Part shown: positions 53,670 to 62,753 of the stretch, one piece after another
How positions within the stretch are numbered: the stretch's first letter is position 1
How the letters are laid out: each line of letters opens with the position of its first letter
Origin: Pseudomonadota bacterium
GTDB lineage: Bacteria; Desulfobacterota; Desulfovibrionia; Desulfovibrionales; Desulfovibrionaceae
DNA: 64,000 nucleotides
Assembly (NCBI GenBank): GCA_023460395.1
Contig: JAEWQB010000020.1
Location: forward strand, 62,001 to 126,000
Reading direction: 5' to 3'
Made by a program: the position numbers and the translations under genes
The notes under the pieces: generated by a model
What the model was told of the DNA's origin: nothing
What the model saw: the letters and a program-made list of their open reading frames with translations, nothing else
Databases searched by the model: none

Positions 53670-53739
53670 GGCGTACCTCACAAAAGATATGCGCAAGGAT
53701 AGGGTGCGTCCCACGAGAAGGCAACCCCGGATACGGGCG

Positions 53740-55881
53740 CTACACAGGCAGCGAGATGGTGAATACCGCGCCGCTTCCCGGCTCCGATTCCACCTCCAGC
53801 GTTCCCTGATGCTTGTTCACCACCACATCCCGCGCAATGGCAAGCCCCTGCCCTGTCCCCTTGCCTACGGCCTTGGTGGTATAGAAGGGATCAAAAATAA
53901 GCCGCTGCCGTTCCTTGGGAATGCCCACTCCACTATCCGCAATGCGGATAATCACCTGCTCCCCGTCACGCCGGGTGGCTATGTGAATACGCCCTTTTTC
54001 CGATGGCGCACACGGTTGGGAGGTTCCTTCACTCCTAACGCCACGGCAGAGGGATTCGTCTATGGCATGGGCCGCATTGACGATAATATTCATAAAAACC
54101 TGATTAAGCTCCGCAGGCAGGCACCGTATCTGCGGCAGGGCGGGATCAAGCTCCAGCTCCACCTCCGCCACATATTTCCACTCATTACGCGTGACGGTAA
54201 GTGTATTCTGAATAGCGTGGTTAATGTCCGCCAACTGCTTTTCCCGCTTTCCGGGATGTGAAAACTCTTTCATAGCACGGACAATAGCGGTTATGCGCTC
54301 CACACCGTCCTGCGCCTGCTCCAGTGCCTTGGGCAGTTCGTCCCGGATAAACCCTACGTCCGCCTTCTCCATACGGTTGCGAACGTCGTTCGCCTGAAGA
54401 TCGGCGGCCCTTCTTTTTTCCCTCGCCGCTTCCGTTTCATCCCGGATAAGGCAATCGCACGACTCGATAATGCCCAGCATGTCGTTCACGGCATCGTGTA
54501 CAAAGCGCAGGTTGTCCCCCACAAATTGAATGGGCGAATTTATCTCATGCGCTATGCCCGCCGCGAGTTGCCCTATGGATTCCAACTTCTGTGCCTGCAA
54601 AAGTTGCATTTCCATGCGGACCTTTTCGGTAATATCCTGCTGCACAATCACGTACCAAGCGATACGCCCATCATCGTCGTGAATGCATGTAACGGAAGAT
54701 TCCGTCTCATATACACTCCCGTCTTTTCGCACATTGGTAAGGCGACCGGCCCAAACGCTCTTCACATTTACGATGGAAAAAATTGAAGAAAACGGATTAT
54801 CTCCCCGCGCTGTTTCCCAAAACTTCTGGTAGTTCTCCCCCAAAACGTCCGCCCGGTCATACCCCATGTCCTCCTCAAACCGACCATTGACATAGCGCAC
54901 CCGATCACTTCCCGCCTCCACGATAACCACCGCGCTGCTCACCCGCTCCGTGGCCTTTTCCAGCAGTGCGCGGGCCTGTTCACCATGCTTGCGCTCCGTA
55001 ATGTCGCTCATGACGCCAATAATTCCTATCCGGTTGCCTTCCGCATCGTGGAACGGAACTTTTTCCGTCACAAAATCGTGCGGCTGCCCATCCGCACAAA
55101 ACAGTTGGGCCTCTTCCTTCACCCGGACACCTGAACGCAGGACATGCGCATCGCTTTCCCGGACGCGGTTCACCACCTGAGGGCTATACACAGCCGGAAA
55201 ATCATCTATCGTCCGCCCCCGCACCCGTTCAGGGTCCACCCCCAGCACGTCCCCCGCGAAGCTACGGTTTCCGCCCATGAAACGCCCCTCTCTGTCCCGA
55301 TAGAACACGGGGCTGGGGATGGTGGAAAGCAGGGTGTCCAAAAACGCCAATTGCTGACGCAATAAACTACCGGCCCGGCTTTTTTCTTCTATTTCCCGCA
55401 GGTATTGCCCATTCAAAAGAACCAATTCCTCTGTCCTCTCAGCCACGGCGCGTTCCATTTGTTCCGTGTGCTCTTCAAGCCGTTCCATAAATTTATTAAA
55501 ATAGTCCCCCATGCGGCCTGTCTCGTCACGGCTGTTTCGCACGCTGCGCACCCCGTAGTCGCCCTGTGCCCCCGCCTGAAAACAGGCGGCAAGCTCCCGC
55601 AGGGGACGGGCGATGGCGGTTCCCACCATATGAGATACCCCCACGACTATACCCAACAGCAACAAAAAAAATCCGATGAGCCACCCACGCAAGCTCTGCA
55701 ACGCGGTGTACAATTCGCTTGGATGTATACTCGCACCGCCGTTCCCCGTCTGCGTTTCAATGATGGCGGCAATGTGCGCGTAAACAAGTGCCCCGCCCAT
55801 AAACAGCACCACCGCGAGCACCGTGGAATAGATAAGCACCAGCTTCGTCCGTACTCCCAGATTGTGAAACCAGTTCAGCAT
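53740..55881 (-). CDS. Membrane sensor histidine kinase (HAMP-PAS-PAS)
   Basis: A 713-residue sensor kinase: N-terminal helix (about 12-35), a short periplasmic loop, a second helix (about 62-85), HAMP (about 90-140), coiled coil, two PAS/PAC domains (about 165-285 and 300-420, with GNRIGIIGVMSDITERKHGE), a dimerisation box whose phospho-acceptor His lies in AAGIAHEINSPIQFVGDNL, and an ATPase domain with VFMNIIVNAAHAIDE (N box), DSGVGIPKER (G1) and GTGQGLAIA (G2). All kinase motifs are intact. No response regulator is adjacent; partner unknown. Confidence 0.94.
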   Translation of the reverse strand: MLNWFHNLGVRTKLVLIYSTVLAVVLFMGGALVYAHIAAIIETQTGNGGASIHPSELYTALQSLRGWLIGFFLLLLGIVVGVSHMVGTAIARPLRELAACFQAGAQGDYGVRSVRNSRDETGRMGDYFNKFMERLEEHTEQMERAVAERTEELVLLNGQYLREIEEKSRAGSLLRQQLAFLDTLLSTIPSPVFYRDREGRFMGGNRSFAGDVLGVDPERVRGRTIDDFPAVYSPQVVNRVRESDAHVLRSGVRVKEEAQLFCADGQPHDFVTEKVPFHDAEGNRIGIIGVMSDITERKHGEQARALLEKATERVSSAVVIVEAGSDRVRYVNGRFEEDMGYDRADVLGENYQKFWETARGDNPFSSIFSIVNVKSVWAGRLTNVRKDGSVYETESSVTCIHDDDGRIAWYVIVQQDITEKVRMEMQLLQAQKLESIGQLAAGIAHEINSPIQFVGDNLRFVHDAVNDMLGIIESCDCLIRDETEAAREKRRAADLQANDVRNRMEKADVGFIRDELPKALEQAQDGVERITAIVRAMKEFSHPGKREKQLADINHAIQNTLTVTRNEWKYVAEVELELDPALPQIRCLPAELNQVFMNIIVNAAHAIDESLCRGVRSEGTSQPCAPSEKGRIHIATRRDGEQVIIRIADSGVGIPKERQRLIFDPFYTTKAVGKGTGQGLAIARDVVVNKHQGTLEVESEPGSGAVFTISLPV

Positions 55882-55977
55882 ATCCGCAATCCCTCCGTCC
55901 CCGGTTCCCCGGCTTTACAAGCGCCTGTGCGCGCCGTACACTGCGTCCCCATTCGTTCCCAAACAGGAGTATCCGTC

Positions 55978-56289
55978 ATGTACGCATTCACACCCTCTGG
56001 AGTCTGTTCCCGCCAAATACGTTTTTCCGTCACGGACGGAAAACTCCACAACCTCGTTTTTGAAGGCGGGTGTCCGGGTTCGCTGCGTGCCATAACGCTG
56101 CTCCTTGAAGGACAAGACATCGCCACCGTTATTACCACCTTACAGGGAGTGACCTGCGGGAACAAGCCCACCTCGTGCCCTGATCAACTGGCCCGTGCTC
56201 TCGCCGATGTCGCCGAAGGGAATGACGATCGCCTGCGCCGGGGCACGGGGCTTGGCGGCGTCATGCGAGCGCTAAATCCCTTCAGCTAA
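55978..56289 (+). CDS. TSCPD domain protein (TIGR03905-like)
   Basis: A 103-residue protein with the TSCPD motif near the middle (KPTSCPDQLARAL), preceded by FEGGCPGSLRAITLLLEG and VTCGNKP. Such small proteins match the C-terminal metal-binding part of class II ribonucleotide reductases and are found as free-standing genes of unknown function. Four Cys in a zinc-binding-like pattern (GGC, TCG, SCPD). Start at 55978 with aggag 7 bases upstream; the long open frame back to 55405 is an antisense shadow of the kinase gene. Confidence 0.85.
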   Translation: MYAFTPSGVCSRQIRFSVTDGKLHNLVFEGGCPGSLRAITLLLEGQDIATVITTLQGVTCGNKPTSCPDQLARALADVAEGNDDRLRRGTGLGGVMRALNPFS

Positions 56290-56625
56290 TATTTGCGTAC
56301 CGCTCCGCCAAACGCTGGCAGCCTCTGCCGAGGTCTGCCGGAATCACTCAAAATCCGCCCAACTAGACCTCAATATGCCCAAATACGTCGGGCCATGTCG
56401 GATGACGGTGGGCGTACCAACGCAAAACGCCCCCGTTCTGTAAAACGCAACGGACCTTGCCCCACTATGCTGCCACACCACGTAGTATCTTCATACTTCA
56501 GGTAACGCATAAAAGAGCTCTCCCCCCTTGTGACACTATGTTGTCTTTGCTATGCTACAGTATACATAGTCTGCATAGCCAAAAAATATTGTACAACGGT
56601 TGCACTTACAAGGAGGCTCCCTACG
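56290..56625. other. Spacer before aldA
   Basis: 336 bases. The first 230 show nothing. 56528-56620 holds the promoter candidate, short inverted repeats (ctatgc at 56550 with gcatag at 56573; actatg at 56535 with catagt at 56565) that may be an operator, and the ribosome site aaggagg at 56610-56616. Confidence 0.45.
56528..56556 (+). promoter_or_regulatory. Promoter candidate of the aldehyde dehydrogenase gene
   Basis: TTGTGA (56528-56533), 17-base spacer, TATGCT (56551-56556). It overlaps small inverted repeats that may bind a regulator. Confidence 0.45.
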
Positions 56626-58059
56626 ATGAAGGTCTATCAACAGTTTATTGACGGTGCTTTTCACGACGCCGCCTCTGGCAAACACTTTGACGTACTGAAT
56701 CCCTACACTGAAAAAGTTATCGCCCATGCACCGCTGGGCAATGAAAAAGACGCAGAGGCCGCGCTGGAAGCCGCAAGCCGCGCCCAGCCCGCATGGGCTT
56801 CCAAACCCGCTGCGGAACGCGCCCAGTTTTTGAAAAAGATGGCTCAGGCTATCCGGGACAATCGCGAATTTCTGGCGAAGACCCTCACCGAAGAGCAATC
56901 GAAAATTTCCAGCCTCGCGCAAGTGGAAATAGATGTCACCGCCGAATACTTCGACTACTACGCAGGGTGGGCACGCAAGTATGAAGGTGAAATCATCCAA
57001 AGCGACCGGCCCAAAGAAAATATTCTTCTGTTCCGCCAGCCTATCGGCGTGGTTGTGGGCATCTGCCCATGGAACTTCCCCTTCTTCGTCATGGCCCGCA
57101 AAGTGGCCCCGGCGCTGCTCACCGGCAACACCATTGTCCTTAAACCCAGCAGCGAAACCCCTAACACCACCTTTGAATTTGCCAAACTGGTAGCCGGACT
57201 CGGCCTGCCCAAGGGCGTGGTGAACTTCGTTTCCGGTAGTGGCAGCACTCTGGGCAACGCGTTGGTGAAAAGCCCCCTCACCGGCATGGTCACGCTCACC
57301 GGCAGTGTGGAGGCGGGACAAAAAATTATCGAAGCCTCCGCTGCCAATATTACCAAAACATCATTGGAATTAGGCGGAAAGGCCCCCGCTATTGTCTGCG
57401 CCGATGCCGACCTCGACCTCGCCGTCAAAAGCGTTGTCGCCTCCCGCGTTATCTACAGCGGGCAAGTGTGCAACTGCGCCGAACGCGTCTATGTAGACGC
57501 GAAAATAGCCGACCAATTCCTCGATAAAATGACCGCGGCAATGAACGCCACCACCTATGGCGATCCGTTTGCCACTCCCAACCCGGATATGAGTTGCCAG
57601 ATAAATCGAAGCCAGCTTGAAAAAATCGAAGCCATGGTGAAACGCGCCAAAGCTGACGGCGCACAGGTTCTCGCGGGGGGAGAACGCCCCGACCTGCCCA
57701 GCGGAGCTTTCTACAAGCCCACCCTGCTCGCTAATTGCCGTCAGGATATGGAGATTATGCGCCAAGAAATCTTCGGCCCCGTGCTGCCCGTCATGACCTT
57801 TAACGACTTTGACGAGGCTCTGGCTCTGGCTAACGATTGCGAATATGGCCTGACATCCTCGGTTTTCACCAAGGATATTGGCACCATGATGCGAGCTTGC
57901 AACGAATTGCAGTTCGGGGAAACCTACGTAAACCGTGAACACTTTGAAGCCATGCAGGGCTTCCACGCCGGATGGCGCAAGTCCGGCATAGGCGGCGCGG
58001 ATGGCAAACACGGCCTGTTCGAATACCTGCAAACGCATGTGGCGTATATCCAATACTAA
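56626..58059 (+). CDS. aldA: Aldehyde dehydrogenase (lactaldehyde/glycolaldehyde type)
   Basis: NAD-dependent aldehyde dehydrogenase, 477 residues. Very similar in order and motifs to E. coli AldA: EGEIIQSDRPKENILLF, GICPWNFPFFVMARKVAPAL, nucleotide-binding GSVEAGQKI, catalytic Glu in LELGGKAP, catalytic Cys in SGQVCNCAERVYV, and the C-terminal KSGIGGADGKHGLFEYLQT. Likely oxidises lactaldehyde or glycolaldehyde; substrate is inferred from this likeness. Start at 56626 has aaggagg upstream; the frame is open to 56530 but that part is leader. Single gene with its own terminator. Confidence 0.93.
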   Translation: MKVYQQFIDGAFHDAASGKHFDVLNPYTEKVIAHAPLGNEKDAEAALEAASRAQPAWASKPAAERAQFLKKMAQAIRDNREFLAKTLTEEQSKISSLAQVEIDVTAEYFDYYAGWARKYEGEIIQSDRPKENILLFRQPIGVVVGICPWNFPFFVMARKVAPALLTGNTIVLKPSSETPNTTFEFAKLVAGLGLPKGVVNFVSGSGSTLGNALVKSPLTGMVTLTGSVEAGQKIIEASAANITKTSLELGGKAPAIVCADADLDLAVKSVVASRVIYSGQVCNCAERVYVDAKIADQFLDKMTAAMNATTYGDPFATPNPDMSCQINRSQLEKIEAMVKRAKADGAQVLAGGERPDLPSGAFYKPTLLANCRQDMEIMRQEIFGPVLPVMTFNDFDEALALANDCEYGLTSSVFTKDIGTMMRACNELQFGETYVNREHFEAMQGFHAGWRKSGIGGADGKHGLFEYLQTHVAYIQY

Positions 58060-58081
58060 CGCCGTAGTACCGCAATAAAAC

Positions 58082-58113
58082 AAGGGCACCGGAGAAATCT
58101 CCGGTGCCCTTTT
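58082..58113 (+). terminator. Intrinsic terminator after aldA
   Basis: Stem of up to 14 bp (58082-58095 with 58098-58111) followed by T residues to 58113. Confidence 0.9.
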
Positions 58114-58244
58114 CCGTTACTGCCGACAATGACACTATGTGCCTTCGGCGGGCACTGGCGGCTGCTCCGTCCCATTACGCAGGCTGCGACAGGCTCACCA
58201 TGCATACAGATTCACCATACAGACGGTCGGGAAAACGCAAAAAA

Positions 58245-58272
58245 GCTGCCCCTTTTCTAAAAAAAGGGCAGC
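58245..58272 (-). terminator. Intrinsic terminator of the HD-domain gene
   Basis: gctgccc (58245-58251) pairs with gggcagc (58266-58272), extended by A/T pairs inside; six T follow on the minus strand. Confidence 0.85.
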
Positions 58273-58297
58273 TCGCAAAAAAACATGTTCCCGTCAC

Positions 58298-59410
58298 TTA
58301 AGCGGGAATAACGATAGACCGCACAACACGGGTCAATTCGGCTTCACCCTTGGCGGCGTAGGTTTCATACAGCGCCATAATGGAGGCCTGAGAAAAGACG
58401 TAATTACGGAAACTATTAAAAGCGGGGTCTGTTTTTTTAATGCCGTAATCGCGCTCGGCAATGGTTCCCATGATGGGGATAAGCCATTGTGCCGCAGGCA
58501 CGGCGAGCACCCAGTCGTGATCGCCGAGGTGGCAGACAAATCCTTCCTGCCGCCGGGGCAGAGGCAGTGTTTTGCCATCAGATTCCAGCAAACCGCGCCG
58601 CACGGGGTCCACTCCGGCAATGATAGCGGCGGCCTGTATCCAGCCTACCACCTGCTTCTCATCTTCCGGGGTTCGGGGATGATTATGCGCACAGGCCTGT
58701 GCCACACAGACCTCGGCGGGAAGCCCCCGCACTATGGATTCCGCCACACTCAGTGGGTGATGCTCTCCTGTACCGGCAAGAGCCTGCTCGGAGCGGCTTT
58801 CCCCACTTTTCTGCCACTGGAACACCCACGGCTTGTGCAGATCGTGCAACAACTGAGACGCCAGCACCACGTCATTATCCAGATACGAGCCGAACACGTC
58901 GGCATAGCCTTCTGCCAACGCTTTGGAGACACGCACATTCAGGGCGGTGTGGGTTGCCAGTCCGCCGGGGTAGGCGTGATGGCTCTGGTAGCCGCTGCCC
59001 GGTGCGGAATAGAACGGCTGGCTGGCCTGATTGCCCGCAGCCACCTGCGGAAGAAACGCGGCTTCCTCCACAGTAATAAGCCCCTTGGCATGCAGTTCGC
59101 CGTAGATATCTTTCTTTTCGGCCTTGCCTATACGGCCCATGAGGGTGGGGGCGGGATCTCTTTGTATTTGCTGGACGGCTTTGCGAATAGCGGGGTTACG
59201 AATTTCCGCCGCAGCGGTACGCAAACTTTCCCAAGCCGTCATGACCACGCCGGACGCTTCCGCCATCTGCACGGGAGTCATCGCGCACACTTCGTCCAGA
59301 CCAATGCGGTTCACCGCCGCGTGCGACCGTGAAGGTGAAAAGCCAGCCACAGCAACCACTCCGGCAGCCATGCCCAATTTCAATACTGCTCTGCGGTCAA
59401 ACCCTTGCAT
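58298..59410 (-). CDS. Tat-exported HD-domain protein
   Basis: A 370-residue protein with a twin-arginine signal: DRRAVLKLGMAAGVVAVAGF followed by a cleavage-like SHA near residue 31. The mature part has HD-superfamily residues: HHAYPGGLATHTAL, then LASQLLHDLHKPW (the HD pair), EHHPLSVAESIV and AHNHPRTPED. Exported HD-domain proteins are unusual since the family mostly acts on cytosolic nucleotides; the cofactor-loaded fold would explain use of Tat rather than Sec. Substrate is unknown. Ribosome site gaggag 6 bases upstream. The tat genes are at the other end of the window. Confidence 0.82.
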   Translation of the reverse strand: MQGFDRRAVLKLGMAAGVVAVAGFSPSRSHAAVNRIGLDEVCAMTPVQMAEASGVVMTAWESLRTAAAEIRNPAIRKAVQQIQRDPAPTLMGRIGKAEKKDIYGELHAKGLITVEEAAFLPQVAAGNQASQPFYSAPGSGYQSHHAYPGGLATHTALNVRVSKALAEGYADVFGSYLDNDVVLASQLLHDLHKPWVFQWQKSGESRSEQALAGTGEHHPLSVAESIVRGLPAEVCVAQACAHNHPRTPEDEKQVVGWIQAAAIIAGVDPVRRGLLESDGKTLPLPRRQEGFVCHLGDHDWVLAVPAAQWLIPIMGTIAERDYGIKKTDPAFNSFRNYVFSQASIMALYETYAAKGEAELTRVVRSIVIPA

Positions 59411-59556
59411 AGACTTCTCCTCTCTGTATCAGGTGGCAGCCACCTGTTTTTCCGTATCAACAGAAATCACCAGAGAGGAGACTATTACATAACAAAGATA
59501 GTGCGTTACAGCAAAGAGACAATGGAACAACGTTTGCGTTCCAGCCCGCCTGACCG

Positions 59557-60288
59557 TTACAAAATCTGGCTAAGAAAAAGCTTGGTCCGATCATGCTGCG
59601 GGGTACCGAAGAAATGCTCCGGCGTGCCCTCTTCCAAAATCTGACCGGCATCCATAAAGACCACACGGTCCGCCACTTCGCGGGCAAACCCCATTTCGTG
59701 GGTAACGACAGCCATGGTCATGCCTTCGCGGGCGAGCGTTTTCATAACTTCCAGCACTTCCCCCACCATTTCAGGGTCCAGCGCCGAGGTGGGCTCGTCA
59801 AATAACATAACCTTGGGGCTCATGGCTAAAGACCGGGCAATTGCCACGCGTTGCTGCTGCCCGCCGGAAAGTTGGTCCGGGTAGACACTGTGCTTTTCGG
59901 CAATGCCGACCTTACGCAATAAATCCATACCCGTGGCTTCCGCATCTTTGCGACTACGGCGGCGCACAGTCATTTGCGCCATGACCACATTTTCCAGCAC
60001 GGTCATGTGGGGGAAAAGATTAAAAGACTGGAACACCATGCCCACTTCGGCACGTATTGTATTGATATCACACGCAGGGTCGAGAATATCCACGCCTTCC
60101 ACAAATATCTGCCCTGAATCCGCATATTCCAACCGATTCAGACACCGCAAAAAGGTGGACTTACCGGAGCCTGACGGCCCGATGACCACCACCACCTCGC
60201 CCTGTGCGATTTCCAAAGAAACATCTTTCAGCGCATGCAGCGGGTCCGGCGTATAAAAGAATTTATTAACGGCAATGGCCTTGATCAT
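59557..60288 (-). CDS. glnQ: Polar amino-acid ABC transporter ATPase (GlnQ type)
   Basis: ATPase of a PAAT-family importer, 243 residues. Walker A GPSGSGKST, signature LSGGQQQRVAIARSLA, Walker B VMLFDEPTSALD and the switch His in VTHEMGFA are all present. Its start overlaps the permease stop by ATGA. Works with the permease and binding protein encoded upstream. The exact substrate, for example glutamine, glutamate or another polar amino acid, cannot be told. Confidence 0.95.
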   Translation of the reverse strand: MIKAIAVNKFFYTPDPLHALKDVSLEIAQGEVVVVIGPSGSGKSTFLRCLNRLEYADSGQIFVEGVDILDPACDINTIRAEVGMVFQSFNLFPHMTVLENVVMAQMTVRRRSRKDAEATGMDLLRKVGIAEKHSVYPDQLSGGQQQRVAIARSLAMSPKVMLFDEPTSALDPEMVGEVLEVMKTLAREGMTMAVVTHEMGFAREVADRVVFMDAGQILEEGTPEHFFGTPQHDRTKLFLSQIL

Positions 60289-61295
60289 CGCAACGCCCTC
60301 CTTTCAAGCTGCTGGATGAGAACGGAAAGCGTAAAGGTAAGAACCAGATACAGGAGAGCGCAGAGAATCCACAACTCAAAAGGCTGCAAAGAGGAACTCA
60401 CCACCTCGCGAGTGGCTTTGGTCAACTCACGCACGGCAATGACACCGAGCAGCGAGGAGTCTTTGATTAAACTGATAAACTGCCCGGCCAACGGCGGGAG
60501 AATGCGGCGAAAGGCCTGCGGCAGCACAATCCGGCGCATGGCCTGCGCGTAGGTAAGGCCCAGAGAACGCGCTGCTTCCATCTGCCCCCTATGGACAGAC
60601 TGAATGCCCGCGCGCACAATTTCCGCCACATAGGCTCCGGTAAAAATAGCCAGCGCCAGCACGCCGTACCAGAGAGGAGGCATGGCACCCAAGCCGATAT
60701 TTTGCAGAACGCCGTTAATTAGCGTGCCCGCTACAAAATACCACAAAAATATCTGCACCAGCAGCGGCGATCCGCGGATAAGCTCAATGTAGGTAACGGC
60801 AAGCCAGCGCAAGGCCGGATTCACGGAAATGCGGCATAGTCCCGTCATCACGCCCAGCACGATGCCAAAGACAATAGCCACGAGGCTGACTTGCAGCGTA
60901 ACCCACAGTCCTTCCAGCAAAACGCCCGGCTTGGACTGATGATAGGTCGCGAGCGAATCGCCGATGTATACGAAATCTCCCTGCGAAAGATGCATCTGTG
61001 CATCTCCCGGAATTCTGCGGACAATATCGTGACCGTCCGACAGCATGGTCAGAACGATCTCGTTCCCGTGGCGAGCCACGGAAACCAAGTCGCCCTCGGA
61101 TTCGGCGCGAACGTCCACCGTCTCGTTCAACCAAAAATACTGGGGAATTCGCTCCCACCGCCAAACATACTCCACAGCGGAAGAAGCACCGTATACAAAC
61201 CAGCCAAACCCGATGAGCAGAGCCACGAATACACATTTCCAAAAAAGGAAATACCCCGGCCCCTTGGGTTTATCTAACCCGACATATCGATTCAT
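60285..61295 (-). CDS. Polar amino-acid ABC transporter permease with periplasmic insert
   Basis: Permease of the GlnP/HisMQ type, 336 residues against a usual 220-230. After the first helix (about 15-40) there is an extra soluble section of about 75 residues (about 42-115, WERIPQYFWLNETVDV to SLATYHQSKPG), then the normal five-helix core with the coupling loop EAARSLGLTYAQAMRRIVLP. The insert is presumably periplasmic. Start at 61295 has aagga upstream; the open frame to 61349 is rejected. Between the binding protein and the ATPase gene. Confidence 0.92.
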   Translation of the reverse strand: MNRYVGLDKPKGPGYFLFWKCVFVALLIGFGWFVYGASSAVEYVWRWERIPQYFWLNETVDVRAESEGDLVSVARHGNEIVLTMLSDGHDIVRRIPGDAQMHLSQGDFVYIGDSLATYHQSKPGVLLEGLWVTLQVSLVAIVFGIVLGVMTGLCRISVNPALRWLAVTYIELIRGSPLLVQIFLWYFVAGTLINGVLQNIGLGAMPPLWYGVLALAIFTGAYVAEIVRAGIQSVHRGQMEAARSLGLTYAQAMRRIVLPQAFRRILPPLAGQFISLIKDSSLLGVIAVRELTKATREVVSSSLQPFELWILCALLYLVLTFTLSVLIQQLERRALR

Positions 61296-61405
61296 ACGCA
61301 CATATCCTTGCAGCGGACTGCGCCCCTCTCTTCCCGCTTCCCGGTCCACGGAGGAACCATGAAGGCACCAAGTTGTTTACGGGGCGTTTCCGGGCTTTCA
61401 ACGAA

Positions 61406-61440
61406 TCGGGGCCGGAGGGGAAACGTCCTTCCGGCCCCGA
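61406..61440 (-). terminator. Attenuating hairpin between binding-protein and permease genes
   Basis: Stem tcggggccgga/tccggccccga extended by two G-C pairs around a one-base bulge, no T-run. It follows the binding-protein gene (start of this operon on the minus strand) and likely lowers expression of the permease genes. Confidence 0.65.
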
Positions 61441-61464
61441 ACACAAAACGGATGGGGAACGTTG

Positions 61465-62283
61465 TTACTGAACCTGAGACTGCCACGCGTCAGAACGCAG
61501 CCATTTTTCATACATACGTTCGTAACGACCGTCGTTCCGCAACTGGCGCAGGAAGTTATTCAGGAAGTTCAAAAAGTCCGGGTCGCCCTGCTTCAGGCCA
61601 ATAGCCATTGGCTCAAAGGTGAAGGGATCTGCCAGCAGATAGGTTTTATCCTTACCCTGACGCTTCTGGAGCACTTCGTTCACGGGCAGGTCATAAACAA
61701 ACGCGTCGGCGCGACCGTTCACCACTTCCATGGCGCAGTCCACTTCCTTTTCAAAGGACTTGTACGTAGCCTTGGGCAAATAGCGTTTGGTAGCTTCTTC
61801 GCCCGTAGTGCCCATGCGGGAAATAACGATGAACTTGGGGTCATTGAGCTGCTTGTAAGAGGTGATGGTGCCCTTGTGCTTTGCGTTCACCAGCACGGTC
61901 TGTCCCATAATCAGGTACGTATCGGAAAAGCCGATCTTCAGGTTGCGTTCCTGCGTCAGGGTCATACCGGAAATGATGATATCGAACTTATCGGACAGCA
62001 AGGAAGGAATCATGCCGTCGAAGTCGGTATTCACGGGAACAAACTTCACGCCCATGGCTTTGGCGAGTTCTTTGCCAAGGTCCACGTCAAAGCCGATGTA
62101 GTTACCGCTTTTGTCTGTCATTTCAAAAGGCGGATAGCCTGCGTCAAATCCTACGCGCAATTCACCGCGCTTCAGAATGTCATTGATGGTCGAGGCCTTA
62201 GCCAGATCAATGTCCGCAGCGGAAGCGGGCAACACGCAAGCAGCCACAAGCAGGGCAGCCACAAGCGTCTTCAAAATTTTCAT
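61465..62283 (-). CDS. Polar amino-acid ABC transporter substrate-binding protein
   Basis: Periplasmic receptor of the SBP_bac_3 family, 272 residues. Sec signal ending in PASAADI, then GELRVGFDAGYPPFEMTD, IGFDVDLGKELAKAMG, and DGMIPSLLSDKFDIIISGMT, the usual ligand-binding order. Start at 62283 (ttggagg upstream) rather than 62298. First gene of the transporter operon on the minus strand. Ligand presumably glutamine or a related polar amino acid. Confidence 0.94.
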   Translation of the reverse strand: MKILKTLVAALLVAACVLPASAADIDLAKASTINDILKRGELRVGFDAGYPPFEMTDKSGNYIGFDVDLGKELAKAMGVKFVPVNTDFDGMIPSLLSDKFDIIISGMTLTQERNLKIGFSDTYLIMGQTVLVNAKHKGTITSYKQLNDPKFIVISRMGTTGEEATKRYLPKATYKSFEKEVDCAMEVVNGRADAFVYDLPVNEVLQKRQGKDKTYLLADPFTFEPMAIGLKQGDPDFLNFLNNFLRQLRNDGRYERMYEKWLRSDAWQSQVQ

Positions 62284-62358
62284 GCGGTTCTCCTCCAATT
62301 TTTGTCAGCAACCGGACGAAGCATGTCCGGCCCATGGTGCCGCCCAATGTTGACGGCG

Positions 62359-62532
62359 TTAGTACTTTCCTTCCGTGAGGACTTCCTTAATGACCATTTC
62401 CCGGCGGCATTCCTCGCAACGTGGCATGGGTTCTTCCGGCACGGCGATGATCTGGGTCTTCCTGCACTTAGGACACACCACTTCGACAAACTCTCGTTTG
62501 TAACGGTCACGAATGGCGCTTTCCTTGGACAC
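62359..62532 (-). CDS. Small zinc-ribbon protein
   Basis: A 57-residue protein with two CxxC pairs, VEVVCPKCRKTQ and MPRCEECRREM, spaced as in a zinc ribbon. The GTG start at 62532 is chosen because aaggag lies 7 bases upstream; the frame is open to 62661 but lacks other support. Such small ribbons are often nucleic-acid or protein adaptors. It precedes the ABC transporter genes on the same strand by 75 bases; a functional link is not evident. Confidence 0.65.
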   Translation of the reverse strand: MSKESAIRDRYKREFVEVVCPKCRKTQIIAVPEEPMPRCEECRREMVIKEVLTEGKY

Positions 62533-62753
62533 GCACACGCTCCTTGCAGAGGGTTCCCCTTGCCGAAACACCACCCTGTCGCAGGCAAGGACAAGCAGAC
62601 TTGTAGCGGCAGACGGGACGATACGCAAGACCGGATGCGCCTCGTCTGCGGGATGCATCAAAAATCAGGCGGATATAAGCACAGTAGCGGCGGGGACGTC
62701 TTTAAGACTGTCCCAGCGGGTCAGATTCACCAACACGTCCACCCGATAGGTGC

